From Austropuccinia psidii (taxonomy: Eukaryota > Basidiomycota > Pucciniomycetes > Pucciniales > Sphaerophragmiaceae): DNA of 64,000 nucleotides. The stretch spans positions 42,990,082 through 43,054,081 of the forward strand of contig JALGQZ010000001.1 of NCBI GenBank assembly GCA_023105745.1, written 5' to 3'. The notes beneath the pieces were generated by a model. That model saw only the letters and a program-made list of their open reading frames with translations. It did not search any database and was not told the DNA's origin. Position numbers and translations under genes: made by a program. The stretch's first letter is position 1, and every line of letters starts with the position of its first letter. This document shows positions 12,690-24,909 of this stretch, in pieces.

Positions 12690-14640
12690 GATAAAAGATG
12701 GCATTTAAAGTGATGATTGTCTTCCTGGATTGTCTCTTCATCATGAATCCACATTGATTCTTCAAACCTTGAAATGTCTTAATGCTTGTTTAAGCAATGA
12801 TATTGGGTTCTATACAAATATCTTCATGTTTTCATTGTCCTAGTCCCTTGGTAAGTATATCTGAACAGTTTAAATTTGTGGCATATAATTGACTGGAATG
12901 TCCTTACTGTTAGTAGTGTCTCAAATCCAATTCATTCATATATTGATGTGTCAAGTAAAATGATTATATCAAGGTTTCTGGAAAAGATAAATAGCCCCTC
13001 AATCCTCAGACCTTAGCTCAATTAGAATGGCAATGTAGAAATCTTTGAGCAGATTCTTGACCTGTAGTAAATCTTGTAGTGAGTCCAAATGTGATTGTAA
13101 TTCAGATTCAGTTAGCTATAGAGAAACAATTGGATGTTTCATGAAAGCCTAGAAGAATAATCCTTCCAAGTTGATTCCATATCCAGAAAAGAATTTCCCA
13201 TCATAATGTGGAAATGCATAGCTATCCTTTATCTCATAAATCTGGCCCAACCGTATATCAAGGTTAACCCATGAATCCCCTTCTCTTATTGTAATGAACC
13301 AAGCTGTTATGTCTTATTGTCAGTGTATAATAATGAATCATAAACCTGTTGTATTTAATATTAAAGAGGTAGGAGAAACAAGTAGTCTTCTACTTATAAA
13401 ACTAATTTTTTCCCTATCATAAGACTCCTTGAACATCTCAATATACTTATTACCCCAATCCAAGTCTCAGGAACAATGCGTACATTCTTAAGAAGAGATT
13501 TCTCCTAGGATTACATCAACACCCTTGGCTCATTGTAGTTATTTAAGGACTACTTTAAAGGAAGTATTTTATTTTTTTGATAAAATTTTAGATCAAGGGG
13601 CTGTAAATTAAGCTAGGTCCAGTCTGCTACATGAAACAAAATGTTTAAATACTCCAATGAATTTGCAATATGCCAGCTCAGGGTCTTTTTCATTGCTTTC
13701 AATGAGGACTAGTCTTTCATTAGGAATCATCAGAGTGGATAAAGAATTAAAATAATTCATTACAAATCTGAAGAGTATTTGTTTGAGCCAAATGTATTAG
13801 AGTTTAATTCCTAAAACATAAATTTCTTATCCTAATTTGTCTATATGGAAATATTCCTTTAACATATTTTTTAAAAGATTAATCTCCTGTAATTGTATCC
13901 TTATTATCATTTCATAAACATGAACATGAAGATTCAGGATATTTTTATTCCTTTTTATCAATAATAATGGATTGGCCCTGGTTGTATGAAAATTGAGCTT
14001 TTCGAAGACAGAGGCTAGATTTTGGTACCAAAATCCAAAACTTTATTTCAAGAAATAGAGTTATTTTTGTAGCTTAAAGTAAGTTCCTTTTGGTTTTTTT
14101 TGGACATCCTTCAGGATATTTCATTAAGACAACTTCCGGATTTCCATAGAGGAAGGCTATTTTACCCTCCATTTGGAAAGATTAAAAATATTTGTGAGTG
14201 CAGTATGCAAGGATGAATAAAAGCTAATTGATTCTGCAAGTCTATGAGATTTTTTTCATTAAATTCAGCGCCCTAGATGCGGGAAAAGGTTGTAATGCAT
14301 ATCCCAGGCTTGTGCCTCACAATTTTACCTTCACTATTTTCTTTTTCTGAATACCCATGTAGATCTCAAAATGTTTGAATTTGGAATAGTTTTGAGCTTA
14401 CTCCATATAGAGGGTGTTTATTCTTTGTATTTTGTTGTTGATGGAATTGGCCTACTTTGAGGGTTTTTAATGGGTCAAGGCCTTTTCATCATTTGAAGAA
14501 AGATTAAAGGTACTTTTAGCAACATGAAAAGTAGCTTTATGTACCCATTTTTATTAATGATATTCTTTCTGTAACAAATTTTTGACATGTGTTGACGTGT
14601 TACTTCAGGGATTTCAGGTAGATTATCCATGACTCAATGC
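12690..14640 (-). pseudogene. decayed Ty1/copia pol (reverse transcriptase and RNase H)
   Basis: No long ORF survives, but the minus strand gives a recognisable copia C-terminus. Near 13925-13590 one frame reads DKLG, then EIYVLGIKL, then PNERLVLIESNEKDPE and a CSRLDLA block, matching the copia RT thumb region. Near 13150-12950 it reads KHPIVSL followed by LTESELQSH and LKDFYI, the copia RNase H core. Near 12870 comes SDILTKGLG, the usual end of copia pol. Stops and frameshifts are frequent, so this is an old insertion. F2 entered it at 14648; any copia sequence to the right of F2 should lie at 24523-24689. I saw no copia LTR. Confidence 0.75.
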
Positions 14641-14643
14641 TTG

Positions 14644-14648
14644 GGAAG
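14644..14648. repeat. target-site duplication of F2, left copy
   Basis: GGAAG directly before the left F2 LTR is repeated directly after the right F2 LTR at 24518-24522. This is the expected 5-bp footprint of a Ty3/gypsy integration and ties the two LTRs into one element. Confidence 0.85.
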
Positions 14649-15408
14649 TGTCACAGGGGCTCTTCTAAGTGAAGAGGACCTGGTGCTCAGTAAAATTGGA
14701 CTAACCTATGAGGGGCCAATATGACATAAGATAAAGAGTACACTGAATAGTGTCATAAGAATGAGATTCATAATAAAAGGCATATAAGAAAAAGAAGAAA
14801 CAACAAAGAACAAGAGTGAATAATAAAAGAGCAAACCACAAACAAGTCCAACTCTACTGTTTCAGCCTGTAAGAAAAAAAGAGAAGGGTTAATAAGGATA
14901 TGGCCACCACAACTCTACTGAACAGGTGAGGAAATGCAAAGAAAAACTTAATACCAATAAATAAAATGTTCCCAAATAATTAATAAGAGTATTTATTGAA
15001 GAATAAATGAAAGATATTAACTAACTTGGTAAAATCCTGAAGGGGAGAAAGAGGGGATGGTATATTTGATAATCCACAAGCCCTCATCCAAAGAGTGAAT
15101 TTTATTGAGAGGAATCCTGATTTGAATTGATTTGGATAGTACAGTCCCCATATGAATGTACAGGGTCTGTACAAGAGGTGTGGTGGATTTGAATGATCAT
15201 GCACTTTTGCACAAGTGTCTGCAAAAACTGTATTGGTGAATTCAGCATGTACAAGTATTTTCAGGCTGTATGGATGAACCAAACTGTATGAGTGTTTCTT
15301 AAAGAAGATTTCATGAAACTGATTACTGCTACATACAATGAATTTCTGGTTTGGCAAGTTTGAGTGGGTTGAACGTTAAAACCCTTACCACTGATAGTGG
15401 CTGTGACA
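14649..15408 (-). repeat. 3' LTR of F2
   Basis: It begins TGTCACAGGGGCTCTTC and ends GGCTGTGACA, the same inverted termini as the F1 LTRs. It is about 760 bp and diverged from the F1 LTRs by many substitutions. Its minus-strand upstream flank carries the tract AAAAGGGGAATAC, a decayed polypurine tract. Confidence 0.85.
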
Positions 15409-15910
15409 GTATTCCCCTTTTGAAGCTGATGGGCTTCTGAAAACCATAATAGCTTGCATTCTTGACCGTAATACCCATGTACCCACATTTTTTGAAAATA
15501 TTTAAATTTTAAACTTCATTCCTCTTGGTCATTATCATCAAAATTCCCTGCCTTCATTATTCTTTGTTCTTTTTTCCATAATGACTTTTCCCCCTTCAAT
15601 AAGTAAGTAATTTCAATTTTCTTGAGTTATATCTTCCATCCTTAGTCTTTTCAATATAAATTTTTTTTTCCTTCATTTTCCTTGGGGTGTATCCCAAAAT
15701 GAAGGTTTCCAAGTTCTTCAGCCTGAAATTTGATTAATGATGGTTATGTGATTGTATAACCTTGCAAGAATTAGCCATATTGGTCTTCTGGGGATCTTTC
15801 TGGAATTCAGTCAGAAATATGTGTAGCTTCCTGTCCTGAAATGAGGTGTCTTGTCCCATAATACTTGAAAAAAATTGGCCCAAATGCCTTTTGGGGTCAT
15901 TTTGGGTCCC
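15409..15910 (-). other. 3' non-coding region of F2 abutting the pol deletion
   Basis: The first part resembles the start of the F1 3' region (compare 36760-36840). The rest to about 15910 has no clear counterpart. At about 15.91 kb the sequence jumps straight into protease, so RT to chromodomain (roughly 3.4 kb in F1) are missing. The 71- to 125-codon frames here do not match any part of pol and I do not call them genes. Confidence 0.6.
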
Positions 15911-17107
15911 TACAACCTTTATGGGAATGAAGGCAAGTAAACAACCCACTTGGTATAATGGGTGATGAATAAGGAAGTGGATTCATTTGAATACAAAATG
16001 AAAAGAGGAATATTTTCAGGGAGCTTTGAAATAGTCAATGAGCACTTGAGAACAAAATTCTTTGCAATAAAAAGGTTTTGAGCACCAGAATCAATGAGAA
16101 TACTATAGAAAATATGATATATGGAACAGAAAGTAAGAAATTTTAATGATTTATTAACACTAGTATTTGGAGTGCAAAACTGTGCTCTTCAAGGAAAAAA
16201 GTGACAACCATTGAACACAACATGATTCCCACTCAGGCTTTTCCCTGCTTTCTAGGGAAGCCCTTTGATTACAATGGCCTATTTTGAGGCCTCTTGAAGA
16301 ATTTTTAAATCATTTTATTTTCACAACAATAAGTACATAAGTCTTATTTTATCCTCCTCTCCTTTTCAAAACAAATTGATTTGTTGTCCTTATTGAGGAG
16401 ATACGCATGATTGTTATCCTTAGAAACTTGAGAATTATTCCCCTTCTTGGAAGATGATCTGTGAGGTCTCCTGAAAGAATTCAATCCAGTGGCAGAAGGT
16501 GTCTTTTCTTGATTACCAGGTTTTTCTCCTGCCTCTCATGGTAACTGGTATCTAACTCCATAGTAATTTCCATGAGGTTTGAAGGCTATCAACATTTATG
16601 GGGTGAGAAGCAAGTTTATCAAATAGCCTTGATGCAAACCCTCTTTTATACACATGAATATAAGCTATTTTTACGCAATACCCAATTCTTGACATGAAGC
16701 TTCTGAAATCAGAAATGTACAAGGAAACATGAATATTCTCCTTGAGCCTTAAATTTACAAGCTCTATTTCAGCTTTCCTAACCTCATTGGGATTGTCAAA
16801 CAGAGTAAATAACTGGGTTTCAAACAACTGCTAGTTAATCAGGAGGTAGGTAGGGCCTTCATTGGAGATATTAGAGAAATATGGCTCAATCCATTTTCCA
16901 GCTCTTCCAGTGAGAAAAGAATTTGAATAAAGAACCTTCTTCCTTTCAAAGAGCAAGTTTTCTAGGGCATTATGGAAAATTCATTGACAGGATTGAATAA
17001 ATTATCTCAATTTATGTGCTTGAGTACCATAAAAAGAATCAGGTCTCTTGATGGATGGAGTCTTGAATTCAGGGGCTCCACAATTGTTCCTGGGGAATAC
17101 TAATTGA
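15911..17107 (-). pseudogene. protease start and C-terminal half of gag of F2
   Basis: The segment matches F1 at 42010-43200. It holds the N-terminal part of protease, the gag-pol junction with the heptamer GGGAAAA (16239-16245) conserved, and the capsid part of Gag (FETQLFTLF, ISDFRSFMSRIG). Many stops and small indels break both frames. Gag resumes at 22643 beyond the inserted gypsy E: the F1 sequence TTGAGTGAG is split exactly at that point. Confidence 0.85.
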
Positions 17108-18786
17108 TGGTAAGGATTGGATATGAAAGTCTGATTAGAAATCAAGTACTTTTCCTGTCATCAAAATTTGTATAAGGTAAAATTTAATTGAAAATGATAG
17201 ACTTTGAGAGTTTTAAGAAAAAACACCCCACATTTATGGTTTTTGACTTTATTAGTATAAATCAATGATATTATAAAGATTTTTTTTTCAAAAATAAAAA
17301 ATTATCCCAAAAATACTCTACAAGAGATATTAATGGCTACAAAAGAAATTTCAATTTCAATTCATTGAGAAAAAAACTGCAGGAAATTAATTTGAGAACA
17401 GAGTCTCTAAAAACAATATTAAAGAGAAAACATACCCAAAAGTGATCATCCTGAAGTTAGAAACAAAGTTGCAAAGTTAACAGCAATGAAAGATGCTTCA
17501 ATTCACTTTTGGGGTTTCTCAAGGGTAAAAATGATCATAATGATTCTTTCATGTGGGTATAAGGTTAAAAATGATTAAAAAAGGGTGGTTGGAATCCTCT
17601 ATTTATTGGACTAACATTGCTTAAAAAATCATAAAAGAAAAGATTCTAACATAAAGATGAAAATGTGGCAAAGAAGACATTCTTCTATAGACACTAATTT
17701 TCTTCCCCAAAAAGTAAAATCTACTCTCATCGGTTCCAAGAAAGATACTGATACCAGAAAAGTCAATTAAAGAATTATTGAACCCTTGTTTAGAACAAAA
17801 AAGTGCGGAGTTTTGCCATTTTAGTCCCTTGAATCAGCCATTGCTATAGTAATACATGATTTCAAGGCTCCAAAATACATCATAATGTGTGTATGAGACA
17901 TCAAAACCAGTCAAAACCGTCTCTACTAGGATTTTACCAACTTAAGGGTAGTTTAACCCTCTTGGAAAAAGTTAAAACTGCTCTGGTTGGTATCAAAACA
18001 TAATCATCAATTAAGTCACAGACCCTGTGAATCAATTAAAGGCTGAAAGCAATGAACCTTTCCATGGCTTTTGACATACCACACCTGTCAGCAAGGAATT
18101 TGACTGAGTCTGGCACCTTTGGAGCCAAGATTCCTTCCCCCCCAAAAAATTAATCTTTCCAATTATTTTTCTTTAATTCATAATCATTTATTATACTAGA
18201 AACTGTACATATGTAATTCAATTGCAATTCACAGTACACAACTGTAATTATTGATTCTTAATATTAAAATCCCAGTTTAATAACTTAATACAGACTAACA
18301 TTTTTATATTCCAATTGAAAATAATTCAATTCCTCATAGCTTCTAAGCTACACCCCACACCTCAATTTAAATACAAAAATTGATGGTTAAAGCCACACAT
18401 GGTGTGTTTGAGCTTAACATTTTGTGAATTTTAAGATCTTCATATTAGGAATCCAATGGAGAAATAATTTTTTAGCTTTATCAATTGGGAAAAGTTATGA
18501 TAATCTTTGTTGACTTTTTTTCCAAAAATATTTGAATTTTAATATTTTTGGTGAAAATTTATTTTGGCTTAATTATTTTGAAGTAAAAATGTATTTTCAC
18601 AAATTTGAATATTTATGTGATTTGAATGTTAAATTATAGTTAGAATTTTTTTTCTTGTGTTCAATTCTTATCTTAATAATTGAATTTTGCTTTGACATTT
18701 TAAAATTGAATTTTATATTTTCAATTATAACTCAATTTTATGATTTGTGGTCTTTTGGGTATATGAAAATACCTCTAGGGCGCACA
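17108..18786 (-). repeat. 3' LTR of gypsy E (E1)
   Basis: The right edge (minus-strand start) reads TGTGCGCCCTAGAGG, directly preceded on the minus strand by the polypurine tract TTAGGGGAGGGAA (18787-18799). The left edge is decayed (TGGTAAGG where the family has TGTAAG). It aligns with E2 (20901-22642) and E3 (24690-28196), including the GTGGTCTTTTGGGTATATG block near the end. Confidence 0.82.
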
Positions 18787-18799
18787 TTCCCTCCCCTAA

Positions 18800-19802
18800 A
18801 AATACAATTATTTGTAATATTGTTATCTTTAGTGGATCCAAACCTTCTGAGAAGTTTGGATCATTCTTTCAGCTAGGCCATCAGTTTGTTGGTGATAAGA
18901 TTTAGAGAAGAATAGCTTGGTTCTAAATAATTAGTCAACATTTGTCCATAGTGTGGAGGTAAGGTTGGGATCTCTTTCACTAATAAGTTTGGTGAATATT
19001 CCAGTCCATTATATTACTATATTCTATATTAGAATACGTGTACCCATGGCTGTATAATCTTTGTGACATGCTAAAAAAACTGGAGTCTTACTAAAGCTTT
19101 CAAAAATTACTAGGTAGGAATTATAGCTTCTATCAACTCCTGGTGGTAGGCCATTTAACTGTTCCATATGGACAATTTCCCAATGTCTACTGGGCTCTTG
19201 TATTTTAGCAACATTTTTTTGCCACATTGGCCAACATATGCAGGTCTTAAGCTTCTCTCCTGTTCTGTCCTCAGATAGGTGTCCTGCAAAGGGTCTTCCA
19301 TGGCATTATTTCAACAGAAGTTTGATTAAGGACCTGTCTGCAAATATCATGAAACATTTGTATTTAGTCCTATAGTAAATAATGCAATCAAGTAAATTAA
19401 ATCTTCCTTGATCATCAGAAATCTACCATATTTGATGCAAGGAGTGTATTAAGGAGTTATCTTTAGAATATTGACTAATTAATTAGTATAAGATGCTAAA
19501 ATTACTATCTTAAGTATAGCTGCTTCTTACTTCCTCAAAGAAGGTAGTGTTCAGGTCTGTAAAACCAATTCCTTTTATTGAGATTTTTTGCAGAAGATTC
19601 CTCTGGTAGAGAAGCAGTAATGTTCAATTACATTTGGTAATGGCCATATTTTCAGTCAATCTGCATTATTGTGAATATTCCCATCTTTGTGCACAATAGT
19701 CATATTACCTCTATATTCTTTTATGGCTAATTTCCATCTGAGCATATGTCTGTTGAGTGTTTTCATGTTCAGAAGTGATTTCAAAGTGGTACAATCTGTT
19801 AT
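18800..19802 (-). pseudogene. RNase H end and integrase fragment of gypsy E
   Basis: On the minus strand, the end of RNase H appears at about 19800-19600 ([18 protein letters not shown] and IVHKDGN). Integrase follows at 19227-18850: HWEIVHMEQLNGLPPG, SKTPVFLACHKD, then RDPNLTS and QTDGLAER. The first catalytic Asp of the family (MDWV) reads MEQL here. The C-terminal domain is missing because the sequence runs from the catalytic-core Glu region into the polypurine tract. Stops and frameshifts are frequent. Confidence 0.78.
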
Positions 19803-20540
19803 GAAATCATTGATGGCTATCTAAAAAGCTGAAAGTCCATCTGAAATTGCAGAAATCTGTTCTGATATTTTGATTTTTCTTCTTGTATCTTCTGCATTTC
19901 CATCAATTTTCTGGCCATCTGAAACAAATTTTCAATGGCATCTTGATAAATATTTGGGATTATGTATCCCTGGTTGTATGGGTTTGTGGCTGGTGCTTTT
20001 ACCTCGCCCTTTTTCTGAGGTTGTGGGTGCTTTTTCACATTGAAATCACTTCGGCTGGCCACTGCGATTGTTTTTGGAATGTTTTGGCCTGTGGGAGGTT
20101 GTTTTTCCTCTATTATGCTTTTGAAATAATCATTTTGTTCTTTTAACTCAATAAATGCCACCCATTAAGTAACTTTCATGTTTTTGGATGGCCCAGAAAC
20201 TTTATCACATTCAGGCAATACTTCATGCAGTTTTTTCCAAAGGTATGCTAGAATTTGATACTCTTTGTGTTGAAGTGCATTGTTGTATGCCTTCTGGCTG
20301 GCTTTTTATATGTTCATTGAGGCTTCTTGTGGTGTTTTCAGCTCTTTTGAAGTTAAAAAAGTTTTATCAGCTTCAGAATGGCATAATTTGTCAATTTGGT
20401 ATTCATTTACTGACCCTTAGCCTTCTGCAACTGATTGGATTCTGCCATAATCACATCTATAAACTTTTTGAGAGCTGCTTAAAGGGTTATAGCTTGTTCC
20501 TGATCTGGTTGAAGAATATTTAGAAGTAAGTAGCATAAAA
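19803..20540 (-). pseudogene. 5' gag region of gypsy E, with second-frame ORF
   Basis: The open frame 19817-20161 encodes PATNPYNQGYIIP followed by ENLFQMARKLMEMQ. This aligns with the second-frame ORF of gypsy B-plus at 35553-35957 (SYPQGYRLP, VESVFNMARNLMEF). The overlapping frame reads KFVSDGQKIDGN, which aligns with the Gag frame of B-plus (KCVQYGQESHGI). Upstream to 20540 are degraded frames of the Gag N-terminus. The segment joins RNase H at about 19803 through a deletion. Both frames are broken elsewhere, so nothing here is likely functional. Confidence 0.65.
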
Positions 20541-20880
20541 ATAGTAATTTTAAATCACAAAATTACTCTTGGTCAAATTTCTTGCTTTTGAGAGAGTATT
20601 GCTAATATCCAAATTGATTACTTCAGAAGAAATTGGCTCTGCTTGATTATTCCAAGTTATAATTAAAGTGGTGTTATGGTCAGAATTAACAGTACTGGCT
20701 GGGATGAAACAAGTAAAAAAAATATTTTGCAAAAGAGCAATGAAAAATAAATCCTCACTTATAATATGAAAAGAACTTTTTTTATAAGTGTTTTTTGAGA
20801 TTGTAAGTATTTTTTATGTAATTTTGAATTTTTCAACATAATAAGGAGGGTTAAAAAATAAAAAAAATTACAGGTAAAAT
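20541..20880 (-). other. 5' leader of gypsy E
   Basis: About 340 bp of AT-rich untranslated sequence lies between gag and the primer-binding site. I see nothing conserved in it apart from the primer-binding site at its outer edge. Confidence 0.55.
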
Positions 20881-20898
20881 ATCACACTGGGGACCCCA
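20881..20898 (-). promoter_or_regulatory. primer-binding site of gypsy E
   Basis: The minus strand reads TGGGGTCCCCAGTGTGAT two bases inside the 5' LTR. The TGG start matches a tRNA CCA end, and the 2-base spacing is the same as for gypsy C (48735) and the D3 element (62468). The cognate tRNA was not identified. Confidence 0.6.
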
Positions 20899-20900
20899 AA

Positions 20901-22642
20901 TTTATAGTGTGGATCTGAAACTTTAATTAAAAGTCAAGTGCTTCTCCTTTGCTAAAAATTCTTTTAAGGTAAAATTTAATTAAAAATAATAAATTGTAAA
21001 AGTTTTAAGAAAAAAACACGAAGTTTATTGTTTTTAACTGTTTTAGTATGAAAAAAATAATATTTTAAAGATGTATTGTTTTACCAATAATTCAAATTAA
21101 TGCCAAAAATACTCTACAATGGATATTCATCGCTAAAAAAGAAAATTAATTATCAATTAATAGAGCAAAGAAGTACACACAATCAATATCAGAAAAGAGC
21201 CACTAAGTAGAATATTAAAGAGGAAACATTCCCAAATTGAGGAGGGTGGATTTGGAAACAAAGTGAAAAAGTTAACAGTGATAAAAAAATGATTATAATT
21301 GTTTTTTTCACGTGGTTGTAAGGCTTAAAATTATTAAAAAAAGGATGGGTGGAATATTTTATTGATCGGTTGAAATATGTTTGAAATAATTATAAAAAGA
21401 AAGGATTATAAATTGAAGAGAAAAGTGGGGCAAAGAAGACATTGTTTTATAGCCACCAATTTTCTTACTCCAAAAGTAAAATTTACTCTACTCAGTTTTG
21501 AGACACACACTGAAAACAGAAAAGCCAATTATGGAATAATTCAACCCTGGTTTAGACCAAAAAAGGGGTGTTTTAGCCATTTTTTCTATTCACAGCCATT
21601 TTAATTATTTAAATCAGCCATTTTTTTTAGTAATGATTTCTTTCAAGCCATCCAAACATGTCTGAATGTGTGTAAGAGACCTAAAAACCAGTTAAAACTC
21701 ATTTTACTAGGATTATTTTAGCTTAAGGGTAGTTTTACCCTCTTGGCAAAAGTTAAAACTGCCCTAGTTGGTATCAAAACCTCATCATAAATTGAATCAC
21801 AGACCCTGGGACTCAATTAACAGCAAAAAAGTGCTGAATTTGTGCAAGGATTTTGACATCTCATGCCTATCTGAAAGGAATTCAGGGGAGTCTGGCATCC
21901 TTGGAGCCAACATTCTTTGCCCCCCAAAATTCAATGTTCCAATTTCATTATTATTTAATTCCCCATAATCTATTATACTAGAAATTTTGAATATGTAATT
22001 CAATTAAAATATACAATAAACAACTGTAATTATTGATTACACATATGTCAGTCCAAATTCACTTATGTAATACACATGCACATTTTGACATTTCAATTGA
22101 AACTACTTCAATTACTCATAGCTTCCAAATTACATACCACACCTCAATTTCAACACAAAAATTTATGTTCAACAAAATATGTGGTGCCATTTAAGTTGAA
22201 TATTTGTTTGTTTTGTGATTTTCATACAAAAAATACTATAAACTTAATTTACACTTATTTAGAGTTGAGTTACAGAATTTTCACTCAAAGGTGAACTGAC
22301 CTGATTTTTTATGAGGAATTCAAGGGTGAAATGATTTGCATAAGTTATTTTATTGGAAAAAAAGCTATATGTATTTTATGAAATGCTTTTCCAAAAATAT
22401 TTTAATCTTAATATTTTTGGTGAAAATTTATTTTTGCTCAATTTTTTCAAGTAAAAATGTATATTCACAATTTCAAATTTTAATGTTAAATTATAATTTA
22501 ACTTTTATTTTTGTATCCAATTTTCATATTTATAATCAAATTTTGTTTCTAAATTTTGAAATAAAATTAGTTATATCTAATTGTAACTTAATTTCATTAA
22601 TTGTGGTCTTTTGTGTGTATGAAAATACCCCTAAGGATCACA
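20901..22642 (-). repeat. 5' LTR of gypsy E (E2)
   Basis: It ends on the plus strand with CTAAGGATCACA (minus-strand start TGTGATCC) and begins TTTATAGTGTGG beside the primer-binding site. It aligns with E1 over its length, with many differences, so the element is not young. Frames inside it (for example 22336-22650) are not shared with E1. Confidence 0.82.
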
Positions 22643-23058
22643 TTGAGTGAGCTTTCCCATGAATTGAGTCATTTTCTTCATCATCTTGAGGAAATTTGGT
22701 TCAGCTTGAGAGACAAGAGGTTGGTAGAAAGGGCTAGATTTGGGGCCTCAGGCGCTTCAGAGCCACCTGACAAGGAAACTGCTACTTCAGTATCCTCAGA
22801 CTCCTCTCCTCTCCATTTTAAGCTTCCCCCAATATACTTCCATGTCCTTGAGAAATGCCCTGTTAGCCACCCAAAAAGACAGATAATGATATTTCTTTTC
22901 TTTACTTCATAACTCCTCTCTTGACAGGTCCTGTTCTTTCAGTTGGTTGTGCTCTGTCCAACTTTGAACTCAATTGACGAACTGATGGTGTGCAGTCAAG
23001 AGGAACCCTTGCTTTCTTTGAGATCTTGTATTCTTGGCTGGGGGACTATGTGTAACAT
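22643..23058 (-). pseudogene. N-terminal gag of F2
   Basis: This continues the gag split by gypsy E and corresponds to F1 43210-43658, including FLKMME-like and acidic segments. A block present in F1 around 43380-43560 is shortened. The start codon probably lies at 23056-23058, where F1 has its ATG. Frames are broken. Confidence 0.75.
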
Positions 23059-23775
23059 GTGTTACTTAAGAATAATAAATGAAAACTTGATTATACTTTG
23101 AGAATGAAATTATAAGGCTTGACCAAATCTAATAAAATAAAAATATTGACGTGAGATTGTGGAATTAATCAAATCTTGAGGTGAAATAAATATCTTGTAG
23201 AATATAAAATCAATTTTATATAAATAATCCAATCAATTAAGTAAAAAATAAAAGATAAATAGAGTCTTCAAGAATTCAATGAATAAATTTCTTCAAAATC
23301 AAATTCAAGATCTTGAGGAATTCAATCAGTCAATAAATATCTTCAGGAATCAGTTTAATATCTTGATGAGTCAAAATTTAATCAGTAAATCAAATCAATT
23401 CCTGAGGGTTAATCAGTTATCTTGAAGATTTCAATACTCAGACAATAAGTCAATTCAATAAGATCCTGAAAACACTTAATCAATTATCCTGATTAATCCC
23501 AATCAATTAGCCATCAAATCAAAAACTGATAACACGTGATTATCAAACAAAAAAAGAAATTTGAATTTTAATTGATAACTATATAAAAAGAATTAAATGG
23601 TCACAGAGGATTGAGAAATGGGAAAAAGGTCAATCTTCATATGAATGAAATGTGAATTGATGGGAAAATCACAAACTTATAAAAAATAATAAAAAAGATA
23701 ATAATTGACTAATGAGCAAATTATTTCATAAAAAGAATGAACAAAGAAAGAAGAAATTATGATTTAATTGATATA
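23059..23775 (-). other. 5' leader of F2 with decayed self-priming site
   Basis: It is homologous to the F1 leader (43659-44394) and is built from imperfect TCTTGAGGAATCAATCAA-like units on the plus strand. Bases 23761-23775, next to the LTR, are the counterpart of the F1 primer-binding site. They match the F2 LTR segment 24125-24137 at 11 of 13 positions. Confidence 0.65.
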
Positions 23776-24517
23776 AGTCAAAGGGGATATTGTAAGTGAA
23801 GAGGACCTGGTACTGACTTATGGATGGCTCAAATGGAATACAATAAAGAGTAAATTTAAGAGTGTAATAAGTATGAGATTGATAAGAAACAAAATATAAG
23901 AAAAAGAAGAAAAAACAAACAATAAGATTAAAGAATAAAAGAATGAACCCCAAACAAGGCCAAGTCCACTGTTTCAACATGTCAGAAAGATACAGAAGGG
24001 TTAATAAGGATATGGCCACCACAACTCAATTGAACAGGTGAGGAAATTCAAAGAAAAACTTAATACCAATAAACAAAATATTACAAAATAAGAGATAAGA
24101 GTATTTATTCAATAATAAATCAAATATATTAATTAACTGGGGAACAATCCCCATGGGGAGAAAGAGGGTCTGGTATTTTTAAGAATCCACAAGACCTGAT
24201 CAAAAGAGTCAATTTCATTGAGAGGAATCTTGATTTGAATTTGTTTATATAATACAGCTCATGTCTTCATTTAAAGGGTCTGTAAAAGAGTTTTAGTGGA
24301 GTTTAGTGATCACACAGTTTCAGACTAGTCTATCCAAAACTGTATTGGTGAATTCGGCCTGTAAAGGTTTTAGGCTGTATTGATGAACTAAACTGTATGA
24401 GTCTTTCAGAAAAAAGATTTTCTGAAGCTTATCACCGATACAAACAATTAATTTATGTTTTGGTGAGTTTGAGGGAGTTTAAAGTTGAAACCCTACCCCT
24501 TGATGGTGGCTGTGACA
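23776..24517 (-). repeat. 5' LTR of F2
   Basis: It ends GGTGGCTGTGACA and starts AGTCAAAGG, where the family has TGTCACAGG, so the start is mutated. It aligns with 14649-15408 and with the F1 LTRs. It contains the ATTAATTAACTGGGG motif that borders a small hairpin. Confidence 0.82.
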
Positions 24518-24522
24518 GGAAG
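24518..24522. repeat. target-site duplication of F2, right copy
   Basis: GGAAG follows the right LTR directly and repeats 14644-14648. Confidence 0.85.
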
Positions 24523-24689
24523 GTATTTTTTTCTATATCCTATATTCCTAATTCTTCACCTGGAAAGTACCAAAGAGGAATTTTGGCAAGATATTATTCA
24601 CAAAATCTCTCCTGGGGTATTTAGTAATTAAAATCTATTAAATAATGAGATTAAATTACACTCAGAAGAGTAAAATTCATCACCATTTT
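24523..24689. other. short unassigned segment between F2 and LTR E3
   Basis: By the logic of the F2 target duplication this should continue the copia sequence left of 14644. I could not confirm copia motifs in it. Confidence 0.4.
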
Positions 24690-24904
24690 TCTAAGGTGTG
24701 GTTATGAGACTTTGATTAAAATCAAGTACTTTTCCTGTCCTCAAAATTTGTATAAGGTAAAATAGCATTATGAATAGTAAGAAATATTATTTTGAAGAGA
24801 AAACATGCCAAATCTATTGCTTATAACTTTATAAGTATAAAAAAATAATATCAGAAAGATTTATTGTCTTACCAACAATAAATATTTATCCAAAAATGAT
24901 CTAA

Positions 24905-24909
24905 AATAG
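24905..24909. repeat. target-site duplication of solo LTR G, left copy
   Basis: AATAG lies directly before TGTCACAGGGG and is repeated at 26604-26608 directly after the terminal TGTGACA. Confidence 0.85.

Larger units (their letters stand above)
17108..22642 (-). mobile_element. gypsy E, internally deleted, inserted in F2 gag
   Basis: Two LTRs of about 1.7 kb in the same orientation (17108-18786 and 20901-22642) flank a 2.1-kb internal region on the minus strand. Left of it the host sequence ends in ATTGA and right of it begins TTGA, a 4- or 5-bp target duplication (the terminal A of the LTR leaves the length ambiguous). The internal region keeps part of gag, the end of RNase H and part of integrase. 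The rest of gag, protease, most of RT and the integrase C-terminus are deleted. It cannot be autonomous. Confidence 0.85.
14649..24517 (-). mobile_element. chromodomain gypsy F2, internally deleted, split by gypsy E
   Basis: On the minus strand the order is 5' LTR (23776-24517), leader, gag, start of protease, a large deletion, the 3' non-coding region and 3' LTR (14649-15408). RT, RNase H, integrase and chromodomain are absent. The sequence is homologous throughout to the intact element F1 (36024-45112) but more diverged. Gag is interrupted at 17108-22642 by gypsy E. The GGAAG duplications flank the whole. Confidence 0.88.

Noticed and set aside
19883..20523. Plus-strand hydrophobic frames resembling membrane proteins
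   Set aside because: They are the reverse strand of gypsy E gag; hydrophobicity follows from the complement of Lys/Asn/Gln-rich codons.
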